Shown here piece after piece: positions 44,280 to 55,082 of a stretch of DNA of 64,000 nt; position 1 is the first letter of the stretch, and every line of letters starts with the position of its first letter. Below the pieces are notes generated by a model. It was not told where the DNA came from. It saw only the letters and a list, made by a program, of their open reading frames with translations, and searched no databases. The translations under genes and the position numbers were made by a program. Where the stretch lies: assembly GCA_030068075.1 (NCBI GenBank), contig CM057844.1, positions 13,252,001 through 13,316,000 on the forward strand. Reading direction: 5' to 3'. Source of the DNA: Paguma larvata. Taxonomy: Eukaryota > Chordata > Mammalia > Carnivora > Viverridae.

Positions 44280-44600
44280 CAAGACTTTTCTGTTTCTTTT
44301 TGTTGTTGTTCTGTTTTATATGGATGCCATTCACAAGGTCAGAAGTGCCAATGGGAACTGTGGGAGTTTCCATTTTTCCTGTCACATCCCAGTTAGCATG
44401 CTAGAAGGCAAGTCAGAAGACATGCCACAAACAGGCACATACTGCTTCCAGTTACATGTCATGGCAGAGCTGAGTCACATGGTCACTTAACCACAAGGGA
44501 GGCTGGGAAATGTAGTCTTTATCCAGAAAGTCATTCACCCAGCTAAAATGGGATTTCTATCACTGAGGAAGAAGGTAAAAACAGTAGGGGGAAACTGGTA
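44280..44600 (-). mobile_element. Possible ancient LTR-like remnant
   Basis: Contains 'gctgagtcacatggtcactta' and 'caagggaggctgggaaatgtagtctttat', phrases common in old mammalian LTR-type repeats in this orientation. Family and ends are not determined. Confidence 0.35.
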
Positions 44601-44795
44601 GAGTTTAGATTAATCAGGAAAGGCATCTCTTTTTGCTCAAAGCTGATTGTGACTGCTATCTGAATATGTTGGTGTCTCCTACAATGTAATTAAGTAGAAC
44701 AGAAGTATATCTTAAGCTTCCTTCTTGTAAGCTTTGGTGCTGAAACTGTTATAAATATTTTGTTAATCTTTGCTTCATTTTATTTCAAGATCATT

Positions 44796-44810
44796 AGAAA
44801 ATACACTATT
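44796..44810. repeat. Target-site duplication, left copy, of the inverted L1
   Basis: AGAAAATACACTATT is repeated perfectly at 45084-45098. Confidence 0.97.
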
Positions 44811-45083
44811 TCTGACTGACTTATTTCACTTAACATAATACCCTCCAGTTCCATCCATGTTGCTACGCATGGCCAGATTTCATTTTTTCTCATTGCCAAA
44901 AAAAGACACAGAGAGGGAGGGAGATAAAACATAAGAGACTCTCAAAGACTAAGAACAAACTGAGGGTGAGGGAGATGGGGGGGAGAGGGGGTGATGGGCA
45001 TTAAAAAAGGGCACATGTTGGGATGAACACTGGGTGTTTTATGTAAACCAATTTGAAAATAAACTATTTTAAATTAAAAAAAA
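44811..45083 (+). mobile_element. L1 insertion with 5' inversion (twin priming)
   Basis: The first part (44811-44894) is L1 sequence in minus orientation, the complement of what the truncated L1 at 17712-17795 carries on the plus strand. From about 44899 the sequence switches to plus-strand L1 3' UTR ('cacagagagggagggagataaaacataag') and ends in the usual 'gggtgtttt...aataaactatttt' and A-rich tail. Relative to the 17688 copy, about 90 bases of L1 are missing at the switch. One perfect 15-bp TSD encloses both parts, so this is a single insertion event. Confidence 0.95.
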
Positions 45084-45098
45084 AGAAAATACACTATT

Positions 45099-45223
45099 GA
45101 AGTGAACAACTTAAAAAAATCAAATTCAAAGTAGATTGGGGATTTGTAGCATAATTGATAAAAAACTGAATTACCATTCTATATTTTTAACCATGAGAAT
45201 GCCTTCCTCTATGCTACACTCTA
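45099..45223. other. Short unique spacer between two L1 ends
   Basis: Nothing recognised. Confidence 0.5.
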
Positions 45224-45420
45224 AGAGGGGAAGGAAAAAAAACACAGAGAGGGAGAGAGACAAAACATAAGAGACTCTCAAAGACTAAGAACAAACTGAG
45301 GGGAGGGGAGTGGGAGAGGGGGTGATGGGCACAGAGGAGGGCACTTTGGGATGAGCACTGGGTGTTATATGGGAACCAATCTGACAATAAATTATTTAAA
45401 ACATCAGAATAATAAAAAAA
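45224..45420 (+). mobile_element. 5'-truncated L1 3' end
   Basis: L1 3' UTR with 'gagactctcaaagactaagaac', G-rich block and terminal 'gagcactgggtgttatatgg...caataaattattt' plus A-rich tail. No convincing TSD is seen. It is the third plus-strand L1 3' end of the same type in the window. Confidence 0.93.
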
Positions 45421-45614
45421 TATTCTACAATAAGAAGAACAAAAACATCACGCTTAATTTCAGGATGCAGCTATAAATTTAAACTCAATTCTACATCTAT
45501 GACGTCACCACCCCATACTTCAGTACAAAGAAGTCCCCAATGTAATAGCTAAGAGATCTTCTACAATAAAAAGTGCTTGTTAGTCTCTGATTTTCTCAAA
45601 AAAAAAAAAAATCA
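45421..45614. other. Short spacer with an A-run
   Basis: A pure A-run at 45599-45611 immediately precedes the next SINE and may be part of its target site. Confidence 0.5.
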
Positions 45615-45820
45615 GGGACACCAGGGTGGCTCAGTCGGTTGAGCGCCCGACTTCGGCTCAGGTCATGATCTCACGGTCTGTGAGTTCAAGCCCCGCATCG
45701 GGCTCTGTGCTGACAGCTCAGAGCCTGGAGCCTGCTTCAGATTCTGTGTCTCCCTCTCTCTCTGCCCTTCCCCCACTCATGCTCTGTCTCAAAAATAAAT
45801 AAACATTTAAAAAAATGAAA
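45615..45820 (+). mobile_element. Feline-type tRNA-derived SINE, near consensus
   Basis: Head 'ggacaccagggtggctcagtcgg', intact 'gtgagttcaagccccgcatcgggctctgtgctgac', feline block, CT-rich tract and AATAAATAAAC tail. Low divergence suggests a young copy. TSD is obscured by A-rich sequence on both sides. Confidence 0.96.
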
Positions 45821-46344
45821 AAAATATCAAATAATCTGGATATTTTAAATGAGACCTGTAAATGTACATACTTTCCTGAGCTCCACAATGAAACTGATGT
45901 TATTATGCTGAACTGTGAGGTTTATTATTATTTTCGATATGTTATAGCCTCAATCAGTGTTGTTATTAATGTCTCCAATGCAAATCTTTCTTTCTAAAGC
46001 AAAAATTAGCACTCAAATGCCACTACATATGTCCTCTCAAATGCCTATAGGGACAGCATATCCACACTCAGGCAGACCCCAGTTGTTGACTTGCAAAGAA
46101 CATGTGCATAAAATTTTATCAATCACTTCTCCATCCCAGCAGAGCAGATGGCTTTTCCCACCATTCTCTCAATGGCCCTTGAAGCAGTGCTGGGGTCAGG
46201 TCTCTGGTTTTTTTGTACAGAGTGGCAAATGTATCTTCACAATGGAAACGATACACTAGTCTCCTCCTATAAGCTACCAGGAAGATTAAGATCACTCTAA
46301 CCTACTACCAGAGGCATAAGAATATATTACAGAGATGAGTTCCA
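45821..46344. other. Unique-looking non-coding sequence
   Basis: A 100-codon frame at 45957-46259 shows no recognisable motif. No gene is supported. Confidence 0.5.
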
Positions 46345-46560
46345 GAAGATTTCACAAGTATCTTTATTAAGCTCCTACTCTTACAGAAACTATTATTTAC
46401 CAGACACTATGCTAAATGGATAATATACGTTATCGTAAGTCATTATAACAGTGTTTAAAGGAGAGACATTGTTACTGTCTTTCACAGATGAAGAAATGAT
46501 GATTCAGAAAGGCTAAGTGAATTTCAAATTTCTTAGATAGTAAGGAATGGAATCATTCTG
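46345..46560 (-). mobile_element. MIR-like SINE remnant
   Basis: Complement of MIR: 'tatctttattaagctcctactc', 'ccagacactatgctaaatgg', 'tttcacagatgaagaaatgatgattcagaaaggctaagtg'. Confidence 0.75.
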
Positions 46561-47579
46561 TTCAACTCTATCCTATACATATCCTATGGATTCTTGCATC
46601 CAGGAAATATAAACAAAGCATGTGGCTTTCCAACTTAACAGATTATGTTACTGAGTACTTTTCAGTAATATAAGTAATAATTTCTTTTGAACAAAAACCT
46701 GTCATTACATGTTAAATTATTATTCATCATCTTTCATGGGACTTGCCAGCTATTTATTAGCAACTATGTAAACAGTACTTCTTAGAGCCATTATATATAC
46801 TATATAGTATTTGGCTTTTAAAAACTATATATTTCAATGGAAAGAAATATGTGACCCTGAAACATAGATTATAATCTTAATGTATTTGAAATAACAGAGA
46901 CATATAAAGTGATACATAATAATAATCAAAAGATGAACTAGAGATTGTAAGGAATGAAACACACTTTTCTAATTTCCATATGTTCCATGGTAAGCATGTA
47001 TTAAATTAATAAGTGAATAAAATGTATCATTTACAAAAGATAAGGACCTCGAAATAAATTTATCACGGACATGCAAGCATTAACAAAATGCTTTCAGAAT
47101 TTCATGGCATCACAAAAAAAATTGGATGAAATCTCGCTATCTAGCAGACTCTTTGTCCATCAGTTACATAGATTTTTTGACCATTTTGTTGACTGCTAGT
47201 GGTTTTTAAGTCTTGCCTGTTCTATTGAATAGAATTAAAGGAAAATAGTGCAATCCAAGAAGCTAGGACTTTAGGGTGTACCTAAACAGCCACGTAACCA
47301 GAAAAACAGGCAGGAAACGGATGAAATGAGAATCACCAGCCTCATTATCAGAAAATAAGAATGAATTCTAGATCCAAGAATCAGGATGGAGGTATTCTGG
47401 GGTCTGGGAATTACATATGATTCTTATAAGGGATACTAGCAAAAAAAAAAGTGATCATTTATGAGGTAGGGCACCTCGAAATGAAATGGATTGGGAGCTC
47501 TTTCTTAGGGAAACTGAAACACAGTAGAATGCACCAGCCAGTTTTGCTGTGAGATCACTCAGCTAGTTTGTGTGCTTCC
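46561..47579. other. AT-rich non-coding sequence
   Basis: Nothing recognised. Confidence 0.5.
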
Positions 47580-47700
47580 TTAGACCTGTGTGAGTTGGTG
47601 TTTAGTTCACAGATTTTGTGACTTTGGACAAATCACTTCACCTTTTGTGCCTCTTCCCTTATTTTGAAAATGATCAACCAGATCCATCTTTAAGATCCTT
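47580..47700 (+). mobile_element. MIR-like SINE remnant
   Basis: 'gtgactttggacaaatcacttcaccttttgtgcctc' followed by 'cttattttgaaaatgatcaa' matches the MIR core order. Confidence 0.65.
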
Positions 47701-48787
47701 TCCAAACATATTCATCAGCCCACTGTCTCATCCCTAAAAGCTTCTTTCCCACATATCACATTGGGAAACACATCCTCTTTGTGTTCAATATTAAAATTGT
47801 AAGTAAGCACCATCAACTGAAATTAGAGACACTTGAGCACAAAACCTTCCAAATACCAAATTTCTGAAGAATACTAAATTTCTGTAACCTCCTTACACTT
47901 AGCTGGTGTGGTCAGTAAGAACCCTGTCCGGTGACAGTGGCTGAGTGTTTCTGACAGAAGGTGGCTGGGTTCTACAATGCAGAGGAGAATATCTGAGAAT
48001 CCAGTGGGTGGAGGGGCCAACTGTTCCTGGGACAATGCTTCACTGCTTTTCAGTGGCTCGCACAGTGAAAGGAAACCTCTAGCATTTCATAGGATAAGAC
48101 GGGACGATAATTATGGTGACTAAAATAGCACCAGGCTGAGCTGACAATTTGGAAGATGGTGCCCATTCAAAGTGAAAGAGAGGTAAAAGACACTGGCCAG
48201 AAAGGGTAGGGAGGCAGTTTCCTTGAAAGACCTGAAAATGAGCAGCAGGGAAGATAAAAGGATAGGAGCTGTGCACAATAGCATATTCTTCTCCTAACCA
48301 CCTAATTCTCCAGCTCTGTATTCATCACTGTCAGGCTCTGCAGAACCCTCAATGAGGGCTTTATGTTGAGCCTCATTATCGGCTCAAAGATAGAGGGCAC
48401 GCCATGCAAATGAAGCCAAACCCAAGATAGGCTGTTAAAATACTGCAATTTGTCAGCATTTAGATAAACAAATGAAGGGCATACTGTGTGTGGGATGTGG
48501 ACCCCCGGGAGCTTTCAGGGTATTTTGACACTTGTTGTGAGAAATATCTCCAAGTTCCCCATACTGGCTCCCTCCTTATCATTTAAAGGGAGGAAAAAGA
48601 GTTGCTAATTTACTTATGACTAAGATAGTGGGGAGACTGGGGGAGTCTCTGCTTTCATCCATCGGTACTTAAGGTTGTTGATTAATGTCTTTCTCATTAG
48701 GCTCAGCTTTCCTTTCCATTTGCTTCTTGCACAGCCTCTAGAAGGAGGGAACTGTTAAGACTCTAGGAGTGGTTTTGGGGAGAAACA

Positions 48788-48789
<2 letters not shown>
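47701..48789. other. Unique-looking non-coding sequence with an octamer motif
   Basis: No gene recognised. A perfect ATGCAAAT octamer lies at 48404-48411 within a stretch (48300-48560) free of recognisable repeats. Confidence 0.5.
48404..48411. promoter_or_regulatory. Octamer (POU factor) motif
   Basis: ATGCAAAT is the exact octamer bound by POU-domain factors such as Oct-1. A single 8-mer is weak evidence, and only its repeat-free surroundings make it worth noting. Confidence 0.2.

Positions 48790-48831
<42 letters not shown>
48790..48831. repeat. (CA)21 microsatellite, uninterrupted
   Basis: Forty-two bases of pure CA repeat. Long pure dinucleotide tracts are usually polymorphic. Confidence 0.98.
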
Positions 48832-51800
48832 AGCTAACAATCTTTTTACTGAAGTGAATCTTATGGCTAACCATAGCAACATGGGATTGTTCTTACCACA
48901 CCAAGAAGATGGCGAAGTAAACTTTAAAACTCCTGTTTTCCAAAGAGTGTTACCTTGATTCTTCCAGTAACTTTGTCTTGTTGATTAAAGAAAAATAAAA
49001 TGATCCGTGTTAATTGTTCAGAGCTTACAGGCTGTGCCCCTTCTGTCAGCTGGAAGGGAAAGCACCTCAAAGCAAGGCAGAGAGGAGGGGACAAAGCTGC
49101 CTTTGGTGATCTAGTCTATTCTCTAGTTTCTTAAAGGACTTTTAATGATGCTCTGGTGACAGCACCTTAGAAATCAGATCAAATCCATTGTAGCAAATTT
49201 TCAAAAGCAAGATTATGTGACAATGGGGTCGCCATCCCCTCTGTAAGCACGCCTGGCCACAAGGCTGCCTGCCTAAGCTTATCCACAGCTGTTGCCCAGC
49301 CTAAAGCTGTCAAGGCCCATCCCCACCCACCCCACCCTGGAGCCGAACCTTGGTGGCATGAGCCCCCCCATCCACCTCAATCCCTCCCACAAAATGAGAG
49401 TCACTAAAATCTCATTTGTGCCTCTTGGCCACTCAGGCCTCCACACAAACCTTTCTGTTCTTTGGAGGAGAATGATGTGGACTTAATTAAGTGTGGTAAC
49501 TTATGTGTAAGGCTGTATTGATGGAGGAAATGTGGTACAGATGTGGTGTGAAATGATGGTGAATTACTCTTGTGAAGAATACAAATCAGGGTGAGTGCCC
49601 ATTATCTGAGGCCAAAAGAAGTTACTGGGCACTCAATTATCACCCTCTTTGTTACCGCAGTACACCAGATGGTTACAACACTGAAGAGTTTTCTATTATC
49701 ATAACATTTTCCTAGAGTGCCTTTTCTTCTTCTCCAATTCACCATAAGATGATTACCTTCTTATGGGGAGTTGATTGTTGGGAAGGGTGCTGGGGGTCAT
49801 GTACAGATTCAGTAGGGAATAGCAGAAAAGGGGGCAGCAGACTGTGTCCTTAGCACAAGAGACTCTGCTGTGATTCGGGCTGCCCCATAATAGCTCACGT
49901 GAAATAACTGCTTGGTCTCCTCCTCCCTCTGAATCCACCACTCCCCTTCTGCCCCCAAATCCAGAAGATGGTGTTCGAGTGTGACCGGCTGCTCTGCCTT
50001 CTGTCAAAGCATTTCCAGCCAAGTGAGCAGTTTTTCTTTTAAGGAACTGAGTGGTCCTCAATAAAATTAATTCCTGCCCATTGGCAGCATTGAGGTGTCA
50101 GGTGAGAACAAAAGTAAACGAGCTTGTGAATATAGGGCTAGTCATTAACTCAGAGCACCCAGCTCTATCACCTGCCCAGCCCTCCCTGGCTCCAGAGAGG
50201 GGGGAGAAAACAACAACTCCATGGTAAATAAATAAATAAAACTCTACACCGTGAAAGTCTCTGAAGCAGCAAGCCCAGAGTTAAGACTTTCAGAACTTCA
50301 GACAAATGGAATGATCCTGGGCCCTGAAGAATCCTCCTTACAAAGAAAAAATGATGACATGTTGAAAACACAGGTTGCTTTTTTGTTCATTGCTGGATCA
50401 CCGCTTAGAGAAAATGAATATCCAGAGAAGTCCAGATGATTCTTCTAGACATGGATTCTAGATCAGTTGACTTCAGAGCTCACAGGAGGATAGGAGAATA
50501 TCTCATCATTTCCTTTACTACCAGCCTATGCCCTGGGGTTCCTACTGTCTCTCTTGTAGTTCTTTAAAAATGCCTCTTATCTCTGCAGAGTTTCAACATA
50601 GAGAGATTAAATTTTCTAAAAGGGTCAAGGACCCTGCAGACCTCTCTGAAGTTAACTGTTGTTATGGTTGCATCTGTTTGCTAAACACAATGATGGTGCT
50701 ATGAGTAGTAATGCCTTTATGACTTTCCTGCTTAAGACAAAAGCACAACCCCAGTGGTGTCTGCTTGAAACCTGATCATGTGGTTTTCAAGACTGGCACC
50801 CACATCCTACTTTGGGGTTAGCCAAATAAAACTATATTTTGGTTTAGTGCTGCTAGCACTGAGGAAATGATGGGTATGATCTCTGGTTCAGAGTTTATGT
50901 TTACTTTAACTGCAGCCACTGTAAGACACACGTCCATTTTTCATGACTGAACAAAAGCCTTCCCTTTTTCACTCCTTCCCTAGCCCTCCCCTACTGCTTC
51001 CAAAGGGAATGTTTGCTTCTCCTCCTAAGTGTTTTCCTATTTAAAGTGAAAAACTTCATGATGTTGTTGGCTCTTCAAAAGAGAAATCCAAATGATGTCA
51101 AGTTATAACCTAAAAGTCAACTCTGAACACTGAAGGCTATTTATTATTTACAAACACATAAAGCCACTGACATGGATTGCATAGATTCAATTTCAACTTT
51201 GTCTTTAATAAATGAAACAAGCTGTGTGAACAAGTGAATAATCAAGTGGTGATAATGTCTCTTCGCTTCATAAACATGCAGCAGAAAAAAATTTCTTTTT
51301 GTTTGCAACTAGGAAAGAATGTATGTGCGTGATCTTAGGCCCAGTCACCAAATTTCCATGATCAGATGCTTCCTTCACTTAATTCCAAAGAAGAGTCTAA
51401 ATATCTTTGAATATCTTTTGTACAACATATACCCATCCACACTTCATAATCTACCAAAGAATGAGAGAAGTTAGTCTTAAAAAGGTACAAATTAAAGGTG
51501 ATTAAAGATTGCACTGACCACTATTGCTAGATAGATCCTTGAGATTGAAGCCTGAGTTATATGTAATTCTATTCTCTATTATAGCTATAATCTTTATTGT
51601 ATTTAAAGATTTTCAAAATTTGCAACAAGAATGCTTCATGCCATTGGATAAGCTCGTGATTTCCTCTTTTAAACAGGTTGTTATTATCTTGGATATCATC
51701 CCTTTGGTTTATTTTCCAAACTCAGTAATGGGTGGCACAAGAGAACTGTTTACTTCTAACACAAGTTTAGAGTAGAGATCCAGGAATCTAGAGATCTAGG

Positions 51801-52009
51801 CAGAGATCAAAGACATGATATAGCATATGTCATATAGCAGTATGTCAGGGGAGAGTTTCAGCAAAAGCTGCATGCTAGAAAGACCATGAAAACTATTGTG
51901 AGGTCAATTAAAAATTCTTAAAACATATTCCCTATATCTTAAACTGTAAGCTATTTATCATTCAAGAAAGAAAAGATAGAAATATCTTCATATCTTCTGT
52001 GATAGATTA
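48832..52009. other. Longest repeat-poor interval, no gene recognised
   Basis: Over 3 kb with almost no repeat that I can name. Short frames (for example minus 49753-50061, 102 codons) have no motif. A (TAAA)n-type tract lies at about 50226-50240. This stretch would be the first place to look for conserved non-coding elements. Confidence 0.5.
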
Positions 52010-52470
52010 GATTATTATTTAGAAATTTACTCCTTTCCCTTTGTTTTCATGGGAATAAAATAGCTCCTTGCTCCATTGATGTTGGTTTTGCCATAGGATT
52101 TATTTTGGTCCATAGGATGTTAGCACACATGACAGAGCAAAGACTTAATATATGCATACATGTTTCCCCTTTTCTACTTATGCTTCAGCTGGCATCATGA
52201 GGAATGCATGCCCAGGCTTGCTCCTTAGTCCTTTGAGAAGGAAGAGCTGCGTGAAACAGCTGAGTTGTGCCAGCCACATTCAGCCTAGATCAGCCAACTA
52301 CCAGTCATCCCCGTTGTATAAACAATCCAAGCCTATCTCTGTAGGGCTGCCCTGATGAGCCCAGTCAATATACAGACACATGCACAATAAGGCATGCTTG
52401 TTTCTGTAGGTCACTAATATTGTGGTTGTTTGTTACACAGGTAATTTTAACAACAGGAAATTGATACATC
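52010..52470 (+). mobile_element. Ancient LTR-like repeat (MaLR-like family)
   Basis: Contains 'ggttttgccataggattt...ggtccataggatgttagcacacatgacagagcaaagactt' and, at the end, 'ggttgtttgttacacaggtaattttaac', the plus-orientation counterpart of the family at 29295 and 38535. Confidence 0.5.
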
Positions 52471-52504
52471 TTCTTAGAAATGTCCGTATTATTAGACTGC
52501 ATTA

Positions 52505-52650
52505 TTTAGTGCTAGAGTTCTCAGTCTTAGCTTAATAGAGATTTTGATTTAATTAATTTAATTGATCTAATTAGGGGCATTGGTATTTTTAAAAGTCCTC
52601 AAGTGATTCTAATGCACACTCTGAGTAGAGAGTCATTGAAACATACAAAG
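52505..52650. mobile_element. MER5-like (hAT) element, copy 1
   Basis: 'ggggcattggtatttttaaaagtcctcaagtgattctaatgcac' is the characteristic right half of MER5-type elements; the left half is decayed. Confidence 0.7.
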
Positions 52651-52764
52651 AAGTGATCATACGTAAGGGGTCATCATTGACGGTGAGATATTTATGAAAA
52701 CAAAGGCAGAACCTGGGATTCTGACAGACTACTGGAGGGGAAGAAGATAATCCATATTACTTTC

Positions 52765-52965
52765 CCAGAATAGATTTCAACCTTGGCTGTACATTGGAAT
52801 TATGCAGAGAACGTTTAAAAAATACTGAATCCTGGGGTCTTCCCGTATAGATTCTGATTTAGTTGGTCTGCATTGTAACTTAAACATCAAAAGTTTTCAA
52901 AGTTCTTTAAGGGATTCTAATATGAAGCTAGGGTTTAGAACTGTTGTAATAGGTGGAACAAATTG
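52765..52965. mobile_element. MER5-like (hAT) element, copy 2
   Basis: 'caaccttggctgtacattggaattatg', 'aaaaaatactgaatcctggg', 'agattctgatttagttggtctg' and a right end 'gggattctaatatgaagctagggttt' give the full order of a MER5-type non-autonomous DNA transposon with inverted ends. Confidence 0.8.
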
Positions 52966-53751
52966 TTTTCAGGATCATCCAAATAGTGGATACCCACTTA
53001 TGAGGGCTAGTATTTCAAGGCAAGACTCTAGTCCTAGAGCAATCAAAACATGAAGAATGTTCACAGTCCAAAAGAAGCAGAGTTCATTGTGGTGAACAGA
53101 GCTAGAAGAGAGTTTGAGTCTGAATTGACATTACTGCTAAGGGTATAGGCAAGGATTGGTAACTACTCCTTCTACAGAGATTAGTTTGGTAGCCCTAATA
53201 AGTGAGTGGAGGGAATGTGGCATGGAAGGGACTGAGGTATCTTTGGAGCACATAACCTAGCAAAATGCACAATCAAGCCTAGACAATTGTTATCAGGACA
53301 GTTTGTAAAAAGAGGCTGAGAATCTGGATTTTTATGTCAAATACCTTGGTTTTTAATTACCAGTAGCTAAAAAAAGTACTTAATAAGTATTAGACAAGTT
53401 GAGAAAAAAATGACCTTGAAATAAATTTGGGCTACCAGTTACCAGTTTATGTACTCAAGGTTATATGTTCCAAATGTTCAGTGTAATTTTTATTTCAACT
53501 TTGCCCTTTCATCATTGTGATCCAAGCAGGTCTGAAGCAAAAAACACTAAGTGAAGGGGCATTCACTGAGATTAGCGCTAGAGCTTAAATGAGTCTTATA
53601 TCCTACCAGAATCCATGCAATATCTGGCAGGACTTCTGTGAAAACCTAAGATGTGTGGTCCTAACATAGAGAAAGGTTGTATTCTGAGTTTAGCTGTAGC
53701 TCAGGGCTCCTCTGCCTCTCTATATGTTAAGAATGTCTTCCAGGTAGTGAT
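52966..53751. other. Unique-looking non-coding sequence
   Basis: Nothing recognised. Confidence 0.5.
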
Positions 53752-53759
53752 ATGCTCCT

Positions 53760-53975
53760 TTTAAAAATTTTTTTAATGCTTTTATTTTTGAGAGAGAGAG
53801 AGACAGAGCATGAGCGGAGAAGAGACAGAGAGAGTGAGACATGGAATCTGAAGCAGGCTTCAGGCTCTGAGCTGTCAGCACAGAGCTCAACACGGGGCCC
53901 CAAATCACGAGCGACAAAATCATGACCTGAGCCGAAGTCGGATGCTTAACTGACTGAGCTACCCAGGTGCCCTGG
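53760..53975 (-). mobile_element. Feline-type tRNA-derived SINE
   Basis: Complement order: T-rich tail, GA tract, 'aatctgaagcaggcttcaggctctgagctgtcagc' and head 'gactgagctacccaggtgccc'. Candidate TSD ATGCTCCT at 53752-53759 and 53977-53984. The 96-codon frame over it is an artefact. Confidence 0.95.
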
Positions 53976-53989
53976 CATGCTCCTGTTTT

Positions 53990-54309
53990 ACCACACTGGA
54001 CTACTTTCAATTTGTTGTGATTAACAGTAATGTTTATCTAAAACTGGAAAATGCAATGTGTATACAGTGACCTTTGATTTTTGAGCCAAAAATCAAAACA
54101 CATAGTTTCTTATATCACTTGTGGATGTGAGAAATACTCTGGGAGAGCCCATCTGAATGCCAACAATTTGGAGATTCTGGGATGGTTTTATAGGAACAGC
54201 AGAGATTATTTGAAATCCAGAATCATGGTGGCTATACATATATGTGCTCACAGGAAATCTATACCTTAGGCACTAAAGATTTCAGAGAAACTAATTCCCA
54301 CACTTACTT
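53990..54309. other. Unique-looking spacer
   Basis: Nothing recognised. Confidence 0.5.
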
Positions 54310-54324
54310 TGTGAAATGCTTTTT
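54310..54324. repeat. Target-site duplication, left copy, of the SINE
   Basis: TGTGAAATGCTTTTT is repeated perfectly at 54527-54541. Confidence 0.98.
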
Positions 54325-54526
54325 TTAACATTTTGTTATGTTTTTATTTTATTTTTGAGAGAGGGAGAAAGACAGAGCATGAGCAGGAGAGGGGCAGAGA
54401 GAGAGGGAGACACAGAATCTGCTGAGCTGTCAGCACAGAGCCTGACACAGGGCTCGAACCCACGAACCATGAGGTCATGACCTGAGCTGAAGTCATATGC
54501 TTAACCAATTGAGCCACCCAGACCCC
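54325..54526 (-). mobile_element. Feline-type tRNA-derived SINE with internal deletion
   Basis: Complement order: T-rich tail, GA tract, 'gacacagaatctgctgagctgtcagcacagagcc', head 'gagccacccagacccc'. Compared with the copy at 53760, about 22-25 bases of the feline block ('gaagcaggctt...aggct') are missing. Perfect 15-bp TSD. Confidence 0.97.
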
Positions 54527-54654
54527 TGTGAAATGCTTTTTGTTTTTCTTCCAGTTTTCAGATATAGAACCAATTTTACTTATAAATTTTCCCTTTCTCT
54601 AGCTTTTACTTTTTTCCATCCAAACCACCAACCTATATGTTTCTTGCTTTGAAA

Positions 54655-54750
54655 TTATAATCATTATTGTCAAAAGAAGAGCTTATTATAAGGGAACATG
54701 TTTTATAATCATTATTGTCAAGAGAAGAGCTTTTTATAAGGGAACATGTT
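54655..54750. repeat. 48-bp tandem duplication
   Basis: Unit 1 is 54655-54702 and unit 2 is 54703-54750. Each begins TTATAATCATTATTGTCA and contains AAGGGAACATGTT. Two differences are visible over 48 bases (AAAAG/AAGAG and TATTAT/TTTTAT). Confidence 0.95.
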
Positions 54751-54754
54751 TTAT

Positions 54755-55082
54755 CCTACCAGGTAGATAAGGGGTTATTTGTTCCTGATGAAGTAGAAGG
54801 TGGAAAGGGTTGGACAGTGTCCCTCTTCAGTTCCCATGCCTTCTGAAACTTCATTCTTTTCTCATCCAGAGTCTGCTGATTGGAGCTCCAGAGCATTTTC
54901 AAATTGGGAGATTAGAGCCACTAACTCCAGGCTGAAACCACTGCCTAGTTGTGTGTGTGTGCGTGTGTGTGTTCTTAAAAGGACCCAAAGGTATACACAC
55001 ATCCCAAATCTGACCTTCGACATGTAGCTCAGAGGTAAATACCACTTTGCAATTCACTTTATTCCTTCGCTTTACTAATATT
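54755..55082. other. Non-coding spacer with a short GT repeat
   Basis: A (GT)n tract lies at 54951-54971. The 75-codon frame at 54800-55027 crosses it and is not credible. Confidence 0.5.

Noticed and set aside
45640..45715. tRNA-like A-box and B-box sequences in the SINEs
   Set aside because: They belong to SINE heads derived from tRNA. No cloverleaf with proper acceptor and anticodon stems is present, so no tRNA gene is called.
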